DNA from: Turritopsis dohrnii
Taxonomy: Eukaryota > Cnidaria > Hydrozoa > Anthoathecata > Oceaniidae
NCBI GenBank assembly: GCA_027922465.2
Contig: BQMF02000021.1
Coordinates: forward strand, 868,001-932,000
DNA: 64,000 nt
Direction: 5' to 3'
Part shown: positions 1-13,113 of the stretch, one piece after another
Numbering within the stretch: the stretch's first letter is position 1
Layout of the letters: every line of letters begins with the position of its first letter
Translations under genes and position numbers: made by a program
The notes under the pieces: model-generated
Database searches by the model: none
Told to the model about the DNA's origin: nothing
What the model saw: only the letters and a program-made list of their open reading frames with translations

Positions 1-355
1 CGATCAAATTAGGCTTTACATGTGATCATACAACAACTTATATCGAAGTGTAATTGAATCAAGACATGAACAGTCACGTATCCTAATTGGATGGGATAGA
101 AATTCTGGAAGAAAAGTCAGGCAAGTTGCATAGATTATTTATCTGATGCCACTCAAATTAATGTTTTCTTTTTCTCCAAAACATTATATATATTTAAAGT
201 TAAGATGTTAGCTTACATACCTTAAGGGAAGACAAGGTGATTCTTACTGAATTATTCTATTCATAGTCACAAGAAAAAGCTTGGAAAATATACATATTTT
301 CTAGCTGAGCTGAATTATATTTTTTTTATCTGTTTGTAAAAATTTTTTGCTTATA
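1..355. other. AT-rich intergenic sequence, no gene seen
   Basis: No ORF with recognisable homology, no RNA gene and no clear repeat is visible. The stretch ends where the terminal inverted repeat of foldback element FB1 begins. Confidence 0.5.
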
Positions 356-690
356 TGTGACGGTTTGAGGGAAAATCATAACAGGTGATAATTTCTGATA
401 AATTTATCAGTAAATTATATATATACTGATTAGAAAACAATAGATTTAATCAGTAATTCGTTCGATTTATCAGTGCAGTGATTCGTTCGATGAATCAGTA
501 TTACTGATAAAATAATCGGTAAATACTGATACAATCAGTAATACTGATTCATCAAACGAATTACTGATAAATCGAACAAATTACTGATTATTTACTAGTA
601 TTATTGATTATTACTGATAAATTTCTGATAAATTATCAATTAATTTATCAGTAATATCACTTGTTACGAATTTTCCCTCAAACCGTCACA
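356..690. mobile_element. FB1, 335-bp foldback element
   Basis: The ends are inverted copies that begin TGTGACGGTTTGAGGGAAAA. The left copy reads inward from 356 and the right copy ends at 690. The inverted similarity continues past the first 35 bp. The inside is filled with a motif mixing TGATAAAT and ATTCGTTCGAT, itself arranged as a palindrome, so one strand could fold back along nearly its whole length. No coding capacity is seen. Flanks are TA-rich (TATA left, TATT right), so a target duplication cannot be fixed. It shares termini with FB2 (797-2254) and FB3 (29935-32020). The superfamily is not recognised. Confidence 0.8.
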
Positions 691-720
691 TATTAATTAT
701 ATTTGAACCAAAATAAAAGG

Positions 721-787
721 GGGCTATTTCCTTTTCGCACCCCCTATTTTTTCCCTGGAAACCGTTCTACACAACACAAGGAACATA
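721..787. repeat. Left arm of an outer inverted repeat around FB2
   Basis: This ~67-bp stretch contains a C-rich run followed by the CTACACAACACAAGGAACAT motif. It recurs in inverted orientation at about 2632-2698 with few mismatches. The pair encloses FB2, so FB2 either landed inside an older inverted-repeat element or belongs to a larger composite. Confidence 0.7.
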
Positions 788-796
788 TATAATAAA

Positions 797-2254
797 TGTG
801 ACGATTCGAAGGAAAATCACTACAAGCGATAATAGCGCTCGCATCGAGAAGTAGCGCTAAATTTATCGCTAACATTGACGAACTTAGCGATAAATATAAG
901 CAGCACAAAAAGCGCTTTCAAGAATAATTAATTAATTATTCAAGAATAATTAATTTGTTGCTAATATATTCATCATAAATATTATTCATCTTTCCGTGTT
1001 TTTTATATGTTTTTCAATTATGGTTTTGAAGTTTACTTGTGTGTGTCAACACAACCTTCAGACAATCTTTCACATAAACTTCACGAAAAGCCGAAGGAAA
1101 CAGGTGTTATTTTATTTAAACGAAAGTGAGTATTTCAAAAGAGAACTTTCGCAACTCGTCAAGCCGAAGTTAAAATGTTTTTATTTTTCCCTTCCTACAT
1201 TCATACTTCATCCTAATATTGAACCTAAAGACATTATCGATGCAGTGACAGAAGTCAATAATGATCACTAAAAACGTTGTGATCAATTTAATTAAGGGTA
1301 CATCTCCACCCAGTGCAAGTGAAATGCCTTTCGAAAGAATAATAATAAAGATTTTGCTATCGAAAAAACTTTTAATGTAATGTGTCTTTAATATTGTAAA
1401 AGTTTTCTCCCAAGAGCTTATAGAATGGCAATCGAACAATCTAGAAAAAAGAATTATCGCAGATGGTTTCTACTTGTGGTTGCTTTCGAACTAACTTCTG
1501 TATCTTTAATCTCCAACTGAATATAGGAACCAGTCAATTAAGTTCAATTTAATACACAAGCAGGTGCTACCTGTAAATGTTTCAAAATAATACATTACCA
1601 AATCGAATAGCACAGTATTTTGAATTGGCTTTCAGATTTGTGCTGAAGGTGCCGGAATAACAAATAAAATAAAAAGCGTTTCGGAAACTTTTTATTTCTC
1701 GAGAAATATGTCCGCTCGTCTTTTCAGTCATAACACAATGAATCAGAGTTTATCATGTCAAAACAAGCGAGTTTGTTTTGTATTTATTGCTATTTGGTGA
1801 AAAAATAATTAAATCACTGTTATTTGAGAACTTCATAAAACAACACATGGTATGTGAAATTGTATAAACAAAAGACTTGAACAAAACTTTTTGACAATAA
1901 TAACGGTAATCTGTGCCCTTAGAGGATATTAATGATATTAACGATTTCACTTTCATCTCATTCGGTATTCTGTCCGTTTCACATAATTAATTGAACCAAC
2001 ATTATTATACGAATAATTTAGTGATAAATCAAATACTTATCGCTAAAATTTAGCGCTTTTTCGTAAAGAGCGATATTTATAAGCAATAATAGTGATAATG
2101 ATAAAACTACAAGCGCTAAATTTATCACTAATATTGTTACTACATTTGTAAATAAGAACAAATTAGCGCTAAAACCCATTGTTCTTTTAGCGCTATTAGC
2201 ACTTTGTATAAAGCGCTATTATCGCTTGTAGTGATTTTCCCTCGAATCGTCACA
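797..2254. mobile_element. FB2, 1.46-kb foldback element
   Basis: Terminal inverted repeats begin TGTGACGATTCGARGGAAAA (left from 797, right ending 2254) and match FB1 and FB3. Subterminal blocks (about 825-930 and 2020-2235) are rich in AGCGCT and GCGATAA repeats. The central ~1 kb is unique sequence. Around 1430-1660 it resembles FB3 at about 30335-30545, for example AAAAGAATTATMGCAGAYGG, which suggests a shared ancestral body, perhaps decayed coding sequence. A 91-codon frame at 996-1271 lies in the body but matches nothing I recognise. Confidence 0.78.
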
Positions 2255-2422
2255 AATAGTAAAAAAAGATCACATTTCTTTACAATTCACGAAAAAGATA
2301 ATAATTTTGATACCTAATTTTCTCAAAGAAATGAATGTCTCAGAAAGAAAGATTATTTATAAAAACACTGCCGATCACTTATTCCGCTCTTTTGATTTTG
2401 CAGCACTCTCCGTCCAGGATAT

Positions 2423-2456
2423 TTTAGGGTCAGGGTTAGGGCTAGGACTAGGGTTA
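2423..2456. repeat. Degenerate interstitial telomere-like repeat
   Basis: About five imperfect TTAGGG-like units in tandem (variants CAGGG, GGGCTA and GGACTA). The metazoan telomere unit is TTAGGG. Other short examples lie at 6641-6661 and 44184-44207. Confidence 0.6.
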
Positions 2457-2631
2457 TTTTAATCTCTGTGCTGAAGGGCCAACTAGTAAAAAAATATGGC
2501 AGATACATTTGTTGGGGGGAAATCGTTTAATGGAACTTTTCTCTTGAAAGCTTAAAATTTAACCATATTCATATCTTAAATATATCTTTTATTAATTTAT
2601 CTTCTTCTATTTGGTCTTTTTTGACCATAAA

Positions 2632-2698
2632 AATGTTCCTTGTGTTGTGTAGAATGGTTTTCAGTGAAAAAAATAGGGGGGTGCGAAAAGGAAATAGC
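2632..2698. repeat. Right arm of the outer inverted repeat around FB2
   Basis: Inverted partner of 721-787. It reads ATGTTCCTTGTGTTGTGTAG and continues into the G-run and GCGAAAAGGAAATAGC. Confidence 0.7.
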
Positions 2699-3679
2699 AC
2701 CAATAAAAGATCATCAAAATTGCTGAAATCAGATACTTACTTCTTCTTAATTGCTTCTCTTCAAAATGAAGCTCACATATACTTATATTCCTCTTTTGAA
2801 TTTGCTCCCTTAATGATTTGCCAACAACCCTGTTTCTCTCCGATATCTATCCGTTTAGTTCGTAAATTAATTCTATAGTCTTAGTCTCCACTTGGAACAC
2901 GAAATATAGCGATCCCTTGCGTAGACCTTGAGCTAGAACAACCAATTTGCTCCAGGCATGCTGAGTTTACTAAAGAAAACTTAAACTTTCCATGCTTGAT
3001 TTAATTTCCATGCACCATAAAAAAGCATTGGCTCCAGTTCTTCGCAGAACTCGACATATTAAGAATATGCAGCCCGCATCGGCCCTATTTCCAGACTATT
3101 CTTTTTCTTGTGACTATGTTCTATTTCATTGTGTTCTTGTACTGTTTACACAATTTTGTAGCTTGAAATTTTAAATGAACAAAAATTTACCAAAAGACCT
3201 TTTGAAATGGCACAAGTTTAGCAAGTTTTGACATTTCTGTTGTCATCATTATTAGTAAAATTAAATTAATTATTAGTAAAATTAAATTACAAGCTGAATC
3301 GTAAGTATATTATAAAAACAAGAAGTTAATTGTAATAGCCTAAAAATTTCATGTTATATATAAGGTTAAATATGCTAAAAGTTAAGCATAAAAACAAAAA
3401 CAAAAACAATAATACAATATACTACCTTATACCTACTTATTAATGCTGGAGAATTTCTTGCAGCACTATTAATTACTGTTTATATTTGCAATTTTGTCAT
3501 AAAATTGCAAAACATTTCCTCGTAAAGCTTTTTCTCATTCTTAAAGCAAATGTTTTTCCAAATTGAACACGTAAAGGGGAAGTGGATTGTACTGCAGACT
3601 ACAAAATGATGAAATATATGAAAATAATGAACCACGGAACAAGAAGACAATATTTTACTTTTCAATCTATCTCTATTAC

Positions 3680-3928
3680 CAGGGTCTAATCTAAAAAGGC
3701 AGGGCAGCGTCCGGCGGAAGGGAAAAGGGCACATTATGAACATCCAAGGGGCACTTTTTAGGTAAAGGGCAACCTGAGCTTTATTTCGCTTCGGTGGGTT
3801 AAACCTGTGACCCCTTTATACAAGAGTGATTTATGAAGTTTTTAAAGTGAAATAAATTTAAAAAAAAACAAAAATGCTGAGGGCAGCGTCCGATCAACAG
3901 ATCAAATATTGGCCTAGATGAGACCCTG
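3680..3928. mobile_element. 249-bp CAG...CTG element, hAT-like, 5-bp TSD
   Basis: The ends read CAGGGTCTAATCTA and, inverted, CAGGGTCTCATCTA. The element is flanked on both sides by ATTAC (3675-3679 and 3929-3933), an exact 5-bp target duplication. CAG...CTG termini are typical of hAT elements, and the hAT5 group is known to make 5-bp duplications. The internal phrase GGGCAGCGTCCG appears twice. There is no coding capacity, so it is non-autonomous. Confidence 0.7.
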
Positions 3929-3933
3929 ATTAC

Positions 3934-5944
3934 ATCATTATTATCACTATTATACATTCAGAACTTTTTTTTTTATCTTGTACAGGTAGAAAATGAAGGA
4001 GATTCTTCAGATTCTATAATGTAGATAGGAATATTTTTGTTATTCTAGATATAATGAAAATGATGATGAGTAAAGGATGAAAAAAACTTTTTAAAATTTT
4101 TAAATTTGTGAGTTGCACAAGTTTGTCCCACAAATTCTGACATTTTTTGCAAATTCACAAAAATTAATTCTGCAAATCATGATTTTCTTGAGGTTCAATT
4201 TACAAAATTTTGTCCCCTAATTAGTTCTTCCGCAAACCATTTATACGAATAAGGTAACATATTTTACTTGAATATTTAAATCAGGGTTAATCTAACCTAT
4301 ATACAAACCTTCCTTTAATTTGGCACATGCCCAAACCACAGTCGTTGTCACTTTCTGCATTTTTGTGCCATTATGAAAAATATTTGAAAATCAGACAAAA
4401 TACATACAAATTATTTCAGATTTTTTTTTTTAACCAGAGAAAAAGAAAAACTTCTTTGAACTGAATTTTATCTTTATAGGAGTGATAAATTTAGTTTTAT
4501 TGCCACCATGAAATAGAAATTCAGTAACTATTTTCCCTTCAGGTATAATTCAAAACTTCAAAATTATGATGTTGTAATTCTATTTTCTATAAGGCCTGAA
4601 TTTTGTGAAATGGGATTAGTTAGAATTAATTGGTGCGTTGTGCAATTATACATAACTTTTTACACTTTTATTTTTAGTAATCAGCAACTGCCTGGCAGTA
4701 GATCTTCATTTGACCTCATCTGTGGACCACTTACTTGGTACAAAAAAAGGTTCACTTGCGTGTTAAACCAAACACGTAAGCTTGTAAGAACGTAAAGCTG
4801 GAAAGTCCAACTTGTAAAACTCAAATTTGAAGCTTAAATAAAATCGATTAAAATATCAAAGTTGTAGTTGTAATGCGCAATGCCCATATGATTTCTGTTG
4901 ATGCGTATCGTATTACAGTATATTGTTTATATGGTGTCACAGAAAATCCCCCGACTAATAAGGAAAAGGATTTAGTTGATTGTTGTGGAAACGCAAGGTT
5001 TTCTTTTATAACGTTTACCTTGATATTTAGTTAAGGCAACTTCCGTTCAATGAATCAATTAGAAAAAAATGCGCATGTTATACGTTATTCGGCTCATAGA
5101 AATTTGCGTTTTTGTCTCGATCTCGGAGGTAGTAATCTGTATGCAATATGCAGGGCTTCTTCGGTTATTATTCATTCGACGATTTACTCTTTGTGAAAAT
5201 ATTACAGGGGCCCTTTTTATCACGAGAGGTTTTTAATATGTCTTTGCTTTGAGCGAATGGATTTACATTTGGGATTCGCATGTTCACCAACCGAATACGG
5301 GCTTACCAGATACTAATCAAACTGTATTGTAGCTAGTCATTTTTCTTTTCCAAAGTGATCACGATCTTTAGACATGTGACATCTTTAGACAGTTCGCGCT
5401 GACCTTAAGGCCTATGGGCCTCTTGTTCATTGTTAATTGAGTTGTTTAGAATAAAGTTAATGTTTATTTAATTCCGAAAGGATAAAGCTGTAGGCAGCTT
5501 CTGCTTATCAAAACCTTCAAGGAAAACCGAGATAATTTTTGATTTATGATCTTTCAGGAAGTCTTTCATTTCATTCAATGAGCCTTGAAATAGAAAATAA
5601 TTTGAAAATAATGCCGCACCGTGGTTTCAATATATGTAAAAAGTAATATTGATTTAGAAGTTAATAATAGTAATCAAGCCGAAGAATGAAAATGAAAAAG
5701 ACATATATATTGAAGCCCACGTTTAATAGAATCTGTGAATAATCAGGAGACCTACTACTTAATAACAAATGCAATGTGTGTCTTGAAATGTGTTTCAGTC
5801 AATTTTATCTTTTTAAAGCGAATTGCTTTTAATCTCATTTTCAGTTATAGCTAGATACCCATTTTAGAGCGATGTAAAAAATTAAAACCCTTTCAGTCTG
5901 ACTAGACCTTCTCCATGTTCATAGGCTTGAGGAAAATTTGTTAA
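3934..5944. other. Upstream intergenic region of the membrane-protein gene
   Basis: AT-rich, with no supported exon. It contains a short inverted fragment of the A/B repeat terminus (about 5386-5425). The promoter of the gene starting at 5945 should lie here, but no TATA box or other core element can be placed with confidence. Confidence 0.45.
5386..5425 (-). repeat. Fragment of the A/B repeat terminus
   Basis: On the minus strand it reads ACAAGAGGCCCATAGGCCTT followed by AAGGTCAGCGC. This closely matches the left end of repeat A at 18078 and of repeat B at 23364 (ACAAGAGGCCAAGAGGCCTG then AAGGTCAGCAC). It is probably a solo end or a truncated relative. Confidence 0.6.
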
Positions 5945-8900
5945 ATGATGATTAACATGGTTAGACTTCGTTTGGTTTATCTGTTGGTTTTATGGATCCT
6001 CCTGTCATTCACCAACTGTAAGTAAACTATCATATTCTCTTCTTGAAAATTTCATATCTGTTGGATCTACTTCCATTTTTTACTTCCTATAATGCAGACA
6101 ATCTGTGGCGTTTTATGATATCAGGAAAAAAACTTACATCAAATGTTGAGATTTTATTTGATCAATAATCATTACAACTATGCACTAGGTTAGTGAGAGA
6201 CAGTGAAAAAGATGATAGTGAAATCACCCAGACCCCACTAAATAAAAATTGCAGCCTTGCTGTGAGTACTGAAAATGACTGCCGGTTACTGACTTGGTGT
6301 ATTTCAGTTTCTTAGTTTCCAATATATAAAATTTATAAAATTAAAATCCTTGTTGCTGTTCTACTTTATGTTAAGGTAAAGAGCTTGTGCGGATATAAGG
6401 TCAAATGTACCTTAGATTTCATGAATAAAATGGAAGTACGTTCTAACGCTGGATTCTCCCAACTTATACGGCGTTTGTCATAGAGAAAATCGAGGGTAAA
6501 ATAGAACACATGATTTAAAAAGCTATGATCTTGACGTACTAAAGACATTGTAAGTTAACAACTTGAACGAAAATCCACCATTTCCACCACGGCTGTCCAC
6601 GATAACAAACTATAATACAAAAAAAAGTAACTGTCATAATTTAGGGTAGGGTTAGGTTGGGACAGTATTAGATCACGCTTCGATTTTATTCAAAAAATCT
6701 AGTTTAAATTGCGGACGCTGCGCGACTTTATGTAAATAGCATTTCTATTTCCTAAAGTGTCCGTTGATCACTGGATTTTTCCAACCTATAAGACGTTAAC
6801 CATAGGTCAGCACTACGGGACGTTCGACTTCAGTTTAAAGCGTCTCCCAGACCTACACTTCTTTGGGAAGCTTCATCAACAAATTTGTGATAATGGCGGT
6901 GCCATATCGATTCACCAGACCAATTGTCTCGCTTTGATACGCTAAAAAGAGATCTTCACGATAATTTTGCTTTTGACGAGGAAGCTGATCTGCTGGAATG
7001 AGCTGTGAACATTTTGCATCAATACCGAATAACTTTATCCACCTGGCTGTAGTTGATTTTTAGATTTCCAAATGCGGTTTCACTGTCACTAAGAGTAACT
7101 GCTAAGGACCATAAGTTGTCCTCCATGGTTTTGAGATCTCTAAATACTTGTTAAGTATCTCAACAAAACAAAGCTTCTCATAGCTAGCGAACCCGAAATA
7201 TTCGATCGTTAACTTATCTAAAGATGAAGATGTATGTTTACCGTAATCATCTGATCTATATTCAAAAAGCATATCTCAGAGGGTTTTGATGTAGATACAA
7301 GTGCTAATAGGGTAGCTAACTTTAATGGAAGCATCTTCACTTTTAAATCATCACTTTTAGGTAGCCCATTTAGCTAACCTAGAACAATCTTAACATCGCA
7401 GACAAAATTAAAACGAAGCTTTGAAGATCTTAATTGCCATCAGTGAGCAAATGTGAGGGTGCTCCCAAGTATGTTTATTGGTTGTGACAAGCAGATGTTG
7501 CTAATGTGTGAGTGTTGATTGTACTATACTGATACGCTTCGTGAAACATGCAAGTTTAAAAATTAACAGACAGGTCATCGAAAGAGATCAAATATTGTTG
7601 CTTACCCCAGCTAATCCACTTTCTCTTGGCCAATTTGTATTTTGATAATGTCTCTTTCCTTCAGCTATTGGTGACAAGTGTTGCAGCTTGTTATAAGGCC
7701 ACTGCTTCCAAAGATTCCCCGAAATGGGCCTCACCACCAGCTGTAGCTGGCTCTTCATTGTTAAAGGAGGAAACTCCAATGAGAGATTTCTGAGTAACCA
7801 CATCGTTTGAGGCAGAAGAATCTTTTATGTTCATTCAGATCATTTCTCTATATCATGCTTGGATTTGCCAAGCTGGTGTGATCAGAAGAAGAGTACTGCC
7901 TTCGGATCTGATTTTGGCTAGAACTTAAAAAAATAAAAATAAAAGATGATTCTGTAGAGAATCATTTCTTCTACGATCTACTACCGAGGTGATATTCGTC
8001 ATTAACTACATCAAAAATGAGTTGTAAATAATGGATGGAGATTTTGCCAACAATTTAGAATGACTTTTTATTCAATTCCACGAAATTGGATACGGATATA
8101 AATACATTTTAATCACTCACCTATTTTCGTTTGTTCTGTTTTGTCCGCTCCTTTTGGCAAACAAGTCGAAAGAGGTCGAATGGCCCATAACGTCGAATAG
8201 GTTGGGCGAATTCAGTACTGGATTCACAGAGATTTCATGAAATAAAAGCTAGGTTTGGCAGAGTGTGTTACAAAGTGTTGCAAATCAATGAATAATGAAA
8301 ATTATTCTAATTGAATTATTCCAATTGTTGCAAGATATTTTACTAAAGTATCAAAATGTATTATTGCAGCATTAACCATAAAATGAAACACTCATTTTTA
8401 GTGTATGGATTCAAGCTTCATTTCGTATCACTTAATGGCGTGGATACAAAGAACTGTGGAAACATCACTGAACCATGTCGATCATTGGGTTATACATATC
8501 GTCAAAAATTGGAACCAAACGATATGATGATTATTATGAATGAAAAGTGTGGTACACATGTCATGTATGAAACTATTTTGTTGTCTGGTTTCGATGTCCA
8601 CGTTAAGGGAATGGAAAAGAACGGTTGCTTACCCACCATTACTGCGGCCAACGGAACGTCAATATTTCATGTACACGGAAATTCAAGAAACATCAGTGTC
8701 TCCATAGAAAGTCTCAATTTTTTAGATGTTACTTTGGCAAACGGCGAATTTGAAGCAGTTCGCATCAACATCACCAACTGTTACATCAAGGGTATGTCCA
8801 ACAAGGTTTTCCTAGAAGTCAACCTAACTGATCAATGGAAATTATCGAATCAGACAATCATTTCCATTAACAATAGTACAGTTGTTTCTGCAGCAATAAA

Positions 8901-11900
8901 AGTATCTGGCGTTGACCAGCACGTAACTTTAATTGTAAAGATTACTGATTCTGCAATATTCAATGATTCAATGATCAATATCACAAATGCTGAAGTATTT
9001 GTTTTGCGTCGATGCCAATTTAAAGGAAAAATGAAGCTGGAACGATACATGCTTGCAGTTGAGAATGTGGCCACCGTTGAAATGAGTGATGTTTTGTTTC
9101 AGAATGTCACTTGTGGCGGAGTTTTTAGAGCAATAAATTCAACATTTATAGTTCATAACGCAACAGTAAGATATTCTGACGCAAGGTTTTGTTTGTTTGA
9201 AGCCGTGGGTGGGACATTGAGTTTGTCAGATGTGACCGTTACAAACGTGAAATGTGATCACGTCATCAAATCTGAAAATATGCTCTCAGCATCAATAACC
9301 AACATATCTATTGAAAAAGGGCTAACATCATATAACATTTTCTTGAAAAATGTAAATTACGTCAATATGACGGACATCGGCTTTGAAAACGGTTTAGTGA
9401 AACGTCGTGGTATTTATTTGTATAAAGTCATATCAGCATTTCTATCCAAGTTCCATATGAAAAACATAACTTCTAAGCTCTTCTATATGGGTATCTTTGT
9501 GGTAAATAATATCAATATGACGGAGATCAACTTTGAAAGTGCGACAGCTGGTGTGGCTTTTTATGACATAAAATCAGCCGTTCTTTCCAAGTTTCATATC
9601 AAAAACACAAAATTCGAGTTGGATTATCTATGTTTTAGGAAGGTAAATCATATCAATATGACGGAGATCAATATTCAAAACGGATCTGTGGGACGATGTA
9701 GTGTATATGTTGATGAAGTGATATCAGCATTTCTATCCAAGGTCCATATCAAAAACACAAAGTCTAGGCGCTTCTATATGTGTTTGGCTATGGTGAATAA
9801 CATCAATATGACGGAGATCAACTTTGAAAGTGCGACAGCTGGTGCGAAATTTCAAAACATAACATCAGCGGTTCTATCGAAATTTCATATCAAAAAGACA
9901 AAATTCATCAACTTTGATTATCTATATTTTTTTGACGTCGACATTATCAATATGACGGATATGAACTTTGAAAACGGATTAGTAGAAGATGGAGTTGTTG
10001 AGTTTAATTCAGTTACATCAGTGATTGTATCAGGACTCCATTTCAAGGAGATAACCGTTGGCACATTTTTAAAGTTACTTAAAGTTGGCACCGCACATAT
10101 TTCAGAAATCTCAATCCTAAACGCACAGAGTAGTAGTTGTATGAACATAGCTGAATCGAGATTAGTGTCAATATCTAGCATCTTAATACATAACACGTCG
10201 TCTAATGAAGAAATGTTTAAAATTCAATCAGTTAAGAGGTTAATCATGTCTAATCTGGATCTTCAGAACTCTGAAACAACAAAAGTTATCTATGCTTCAC
10301 TTGATTTCATACCTCTTCAAAATTTAGAATTCTATAGGTCCACAGTAAAGGATAAAAACACCGAAGATGAATCAATTCATTCCCTAATAAAGAGAACCGA
10401 AGAAGGAACAATTCCTAAGAAGTTACTAATGGAAAGTATCTTCAGTTTCAACAGATCAATGTTCCAGAAACATTTTCAAAACGATCATGTACTTACATTG
10501 ATCGCAGATGAAGTAACAAATATGATAATGTTCGCCGAGAAACAAAAACATACAAAATCATCAAGTTTGCAGATAATACATTTGGCAAACATTGAATTAA
10601 GGAATGTAACATTTGTCACCGCAGTAGAAACACGAAATACGAAGATAGAGATAAAGAGTCTTAGCATAACCAACTCGAAAGTAGGAAGGGCAATTGATTT
10701 TGAGGAATGTGAAGCTGTAGTTATTTCCATCAATGGTAGCTGTAATGAAGGCATCAGAGCTATAAATTCTAATATGACCATTGAAAATGTATTTTTAAAT
10801 ATTTCTAAAAATGCTGTATATTATCGAAATTTCAGACACTCTATTAAGACAGTCAATATGAAGGATGTGGTAATATATTCTTTTAACAATGAACAACCAA
10901 CAATCAAGATAATAGGAGATGAAATTACCAACATCAACATACATCATGTGGACCTTCATATGAAGGAAATGACATCGACGTTACCTGTAATCGAAATTCA
11001 TGCAAAAGCTGGTATCATTTCAAGTATCGTTAACTACACTGATTCAACTTTATCATGCCCCATCACCAATCTTCCTTATTATACTATTCAGGCAGCAGAG
11101 GTCTTTCGTTTTAAGTATTATTGCAGATCATGCGAGAAAGGTTTCTATACGGTCACCGATGAAAAGTCAAACTTTTCTCTAAACACGGAATATAGCAAGG
11201 AAACAATTTTTAATGAGAAAGGAATTGCTCTGTCAAGATTCTACATTGGTAAGGTTAATTTCACATACCGTAACACCAACAGTACAACGACATGGACCAT
11301 GCATGGAAGAAATGAGTTATGCAAAATATGTCCCAGTGGTGGAACGTGCGTTGACAATATCATAAGCAACGATAACTATTGGGGTTTCCTCAATCGATCA
11401 ACCGGAAAAATAAAATTTCACCATTGTCCCAATGGTTATTGTTGCTCCAAAAATACTGTTGCATGTCATTCTTACAATACCTGTAATTCACACCGTATTG
11501 GAATGTTATGCAGCAAATGTCAAGATGGTTATTATTTGGACTATTTTTCAGCTAACTGTAAGCTTGCATCCAGCTGTAAACACCCTTCCATTTTTTGGCT
11601 TTTATTCTTTCTCACTTCCTTATCATATGTTCTCGTAGTTGGATACTTAGATCAACTTAAAACACTATTCAATCTCTTAAAGAAAACCCTTCATTCGTTA
11701 AAATGCCATAAACTCGTCAAAGGAGACTCGGCGAAAGATGAAATTAATGCTGAAAGTATTGAACTAAAAACGTACAGCTCAACTAACTCTATCGATAATG
11801 AAAGCAATGGACATCAGCTATCTAAGAAAATAACATCGTCTCAAGAACCAGATGAAGATAAATGCCGTTGGAGTGGGATATTCAACATTTTAGTTGGCTT

Positions 11901-13113
11901 TTATCAGCTTAAACAATTAATGACAATTGATTTGAGCTTTAGATATTCTCGATCGCAGATAAACACGTTTTTGGCAGATGTATTTAATTTAGATATGATC
12001 AAACTGTCTTACCATCTCTGTCCGTCATCCACTTTTAACGACCTGCAAAGACATATTGTCAAGGATCTTCTTTTTACTCTTGGAACGGTTTTGCCTGTCC
12101 TTCTAGTAGCTACACCAGTGCATATCTTTTACATACGAAGGAAGGCACGAAGACCAATTGCAACTAATGATATCACAGAAGGACAGGAAGACGAGCAAGA
12201 ATGCAGTAGCGACGCTAATCCAGAAAGCATCAGTAACACAGATTCTGTTCCTCAGTGTGATATTTACGCGTCACGGAACCATCCTGACAACATATCATTC
12301 CTAACACGATGTTACGCTTGCTTGTTGCGCATACTGGCAATGCGATACAAAAACATGGCAACCTTTACTTTTGTGATGACTCATTGCATTACTATCGGCA
12401 ATTCTGACGTACTCTATATCTTCACCGATATGAAATGTTGGGGATTTACACAGTATGCCGCATTTTCGTTTCTTGCCTTATGGGTTGTTCCTTTTCCACT
12501 TTCCATCTTTTTGTCTTTAAAGCTCCTAAAATCAAATCGTATTTCCTCTGAAAGATTCCTCATCTTTATGCTTGTCCCTGCAATCGTACCGTTCTATTTC
12601 ATGTGGAAATTCAGTAGCGGCCTTCGTAAGGTCCATATCGAGGAGAATAAATTAAAGTCATCAATCCGTTTCATTTTCGAACAACCATACAAAAATAACA
12701 TCTCGTATTGGCATTCGTGGTTGCTTTATCAAAGATTAGTTACGGCGTGTGTGGTAGTGTTTTTCACTGATCCCATTTCTCGACTGTCTTTTATTTTTCC
12801 ACTTTTGGTTTTATTCTTGTTATTCCAGCTTCAAATAAAACCATACAAAGACGATTTGGTCAATCAACTCGAATCTGTGTCTATTTCACTATTAATCATT
12901 TTTGCAGGAGTGAACACACTACGTTCATTCTTATACGTTTACAGAATTGACAACGATCAATCAATCACATCCGTGCTAAAGATCTATGATGGAATTGACG
13001 CAATACTGACCCCTTTCACATTTCTGATATTGTATTACACTTTCCAGGGATTTTTGAAGATTTGGAAAAAGTCTCGTGATTTTTTCATTTCAAGGAACAG
13101 TAAGTTTATTTAA
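5945..13113 (+). CDS. Secreted-ectodomain multi-pass membrane protein
   Basis: Predicted exons are 5945-6017 and 8402-13113. Exon 1 encodes a 24-residue signal peptide and stops at a GTAAGT donor in phase 1. An AG acceptor at 8400-8401 restores the frame. The ~1570-residue second exon has an N-glycosylation-rich ectodomain built of short hydrophobic strands, with five ~50-residue repeats around NINMTEINFE (exon-2 frame residues ~335-560). It looks like a right-handed beta-helix. A Cys-rich block with CKICPSGGTC and CSKCQDGYY (~965-1070) follows, then about eight membrane segments (~1078, 1237, 1333, 1365, 1401, 1460-1492, 1507, 1549). The layout resembles large, poorly characterised families of early-branching animals with a Cys-rich juxtamembrane region and polytopic C-terminus. 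The ligand and role are unknown. A GTAAGT at 13100, just before the stop, leaves room for a further exon. An ATG at 8356 would lie in the intron. Confidence 0.8.
6018..8401 (+). other. Intron 1 of the membrane-protein gene (predicted)
   Basis: It begins GTAAGTAA and ends TTTTTAG. Donor and acceptor phases agree. It contains a short telomere-like run (6641-6661). No internal exon or transposon is evident. Confidence 0.65.

Larger units (their letters stand above)
2255..3679. other. Intergenic AT-rich sequence
   Basis: No gene is supported. It holds a degenerate telomere-like run (2423-2456) and the right arm of the inverted repeat that surrounds FB2 (2632-2698). The rest is AT-rich sequence with short A/T runs. 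Confidence 0.5.

Noticed and set aside
8356..8401. ATG at 8356 as the start of the membrane protein
   Set aside because: It gives no convincing signal peptide, and a phase-matched acceptor at 8400-8401 pairs with a signal-peptide exon at 5945.
9918..10196. Minus-strand frame inside the membrane-protein gene
   Set aside because: Antisense shadow of a long coding exon, with no domain.
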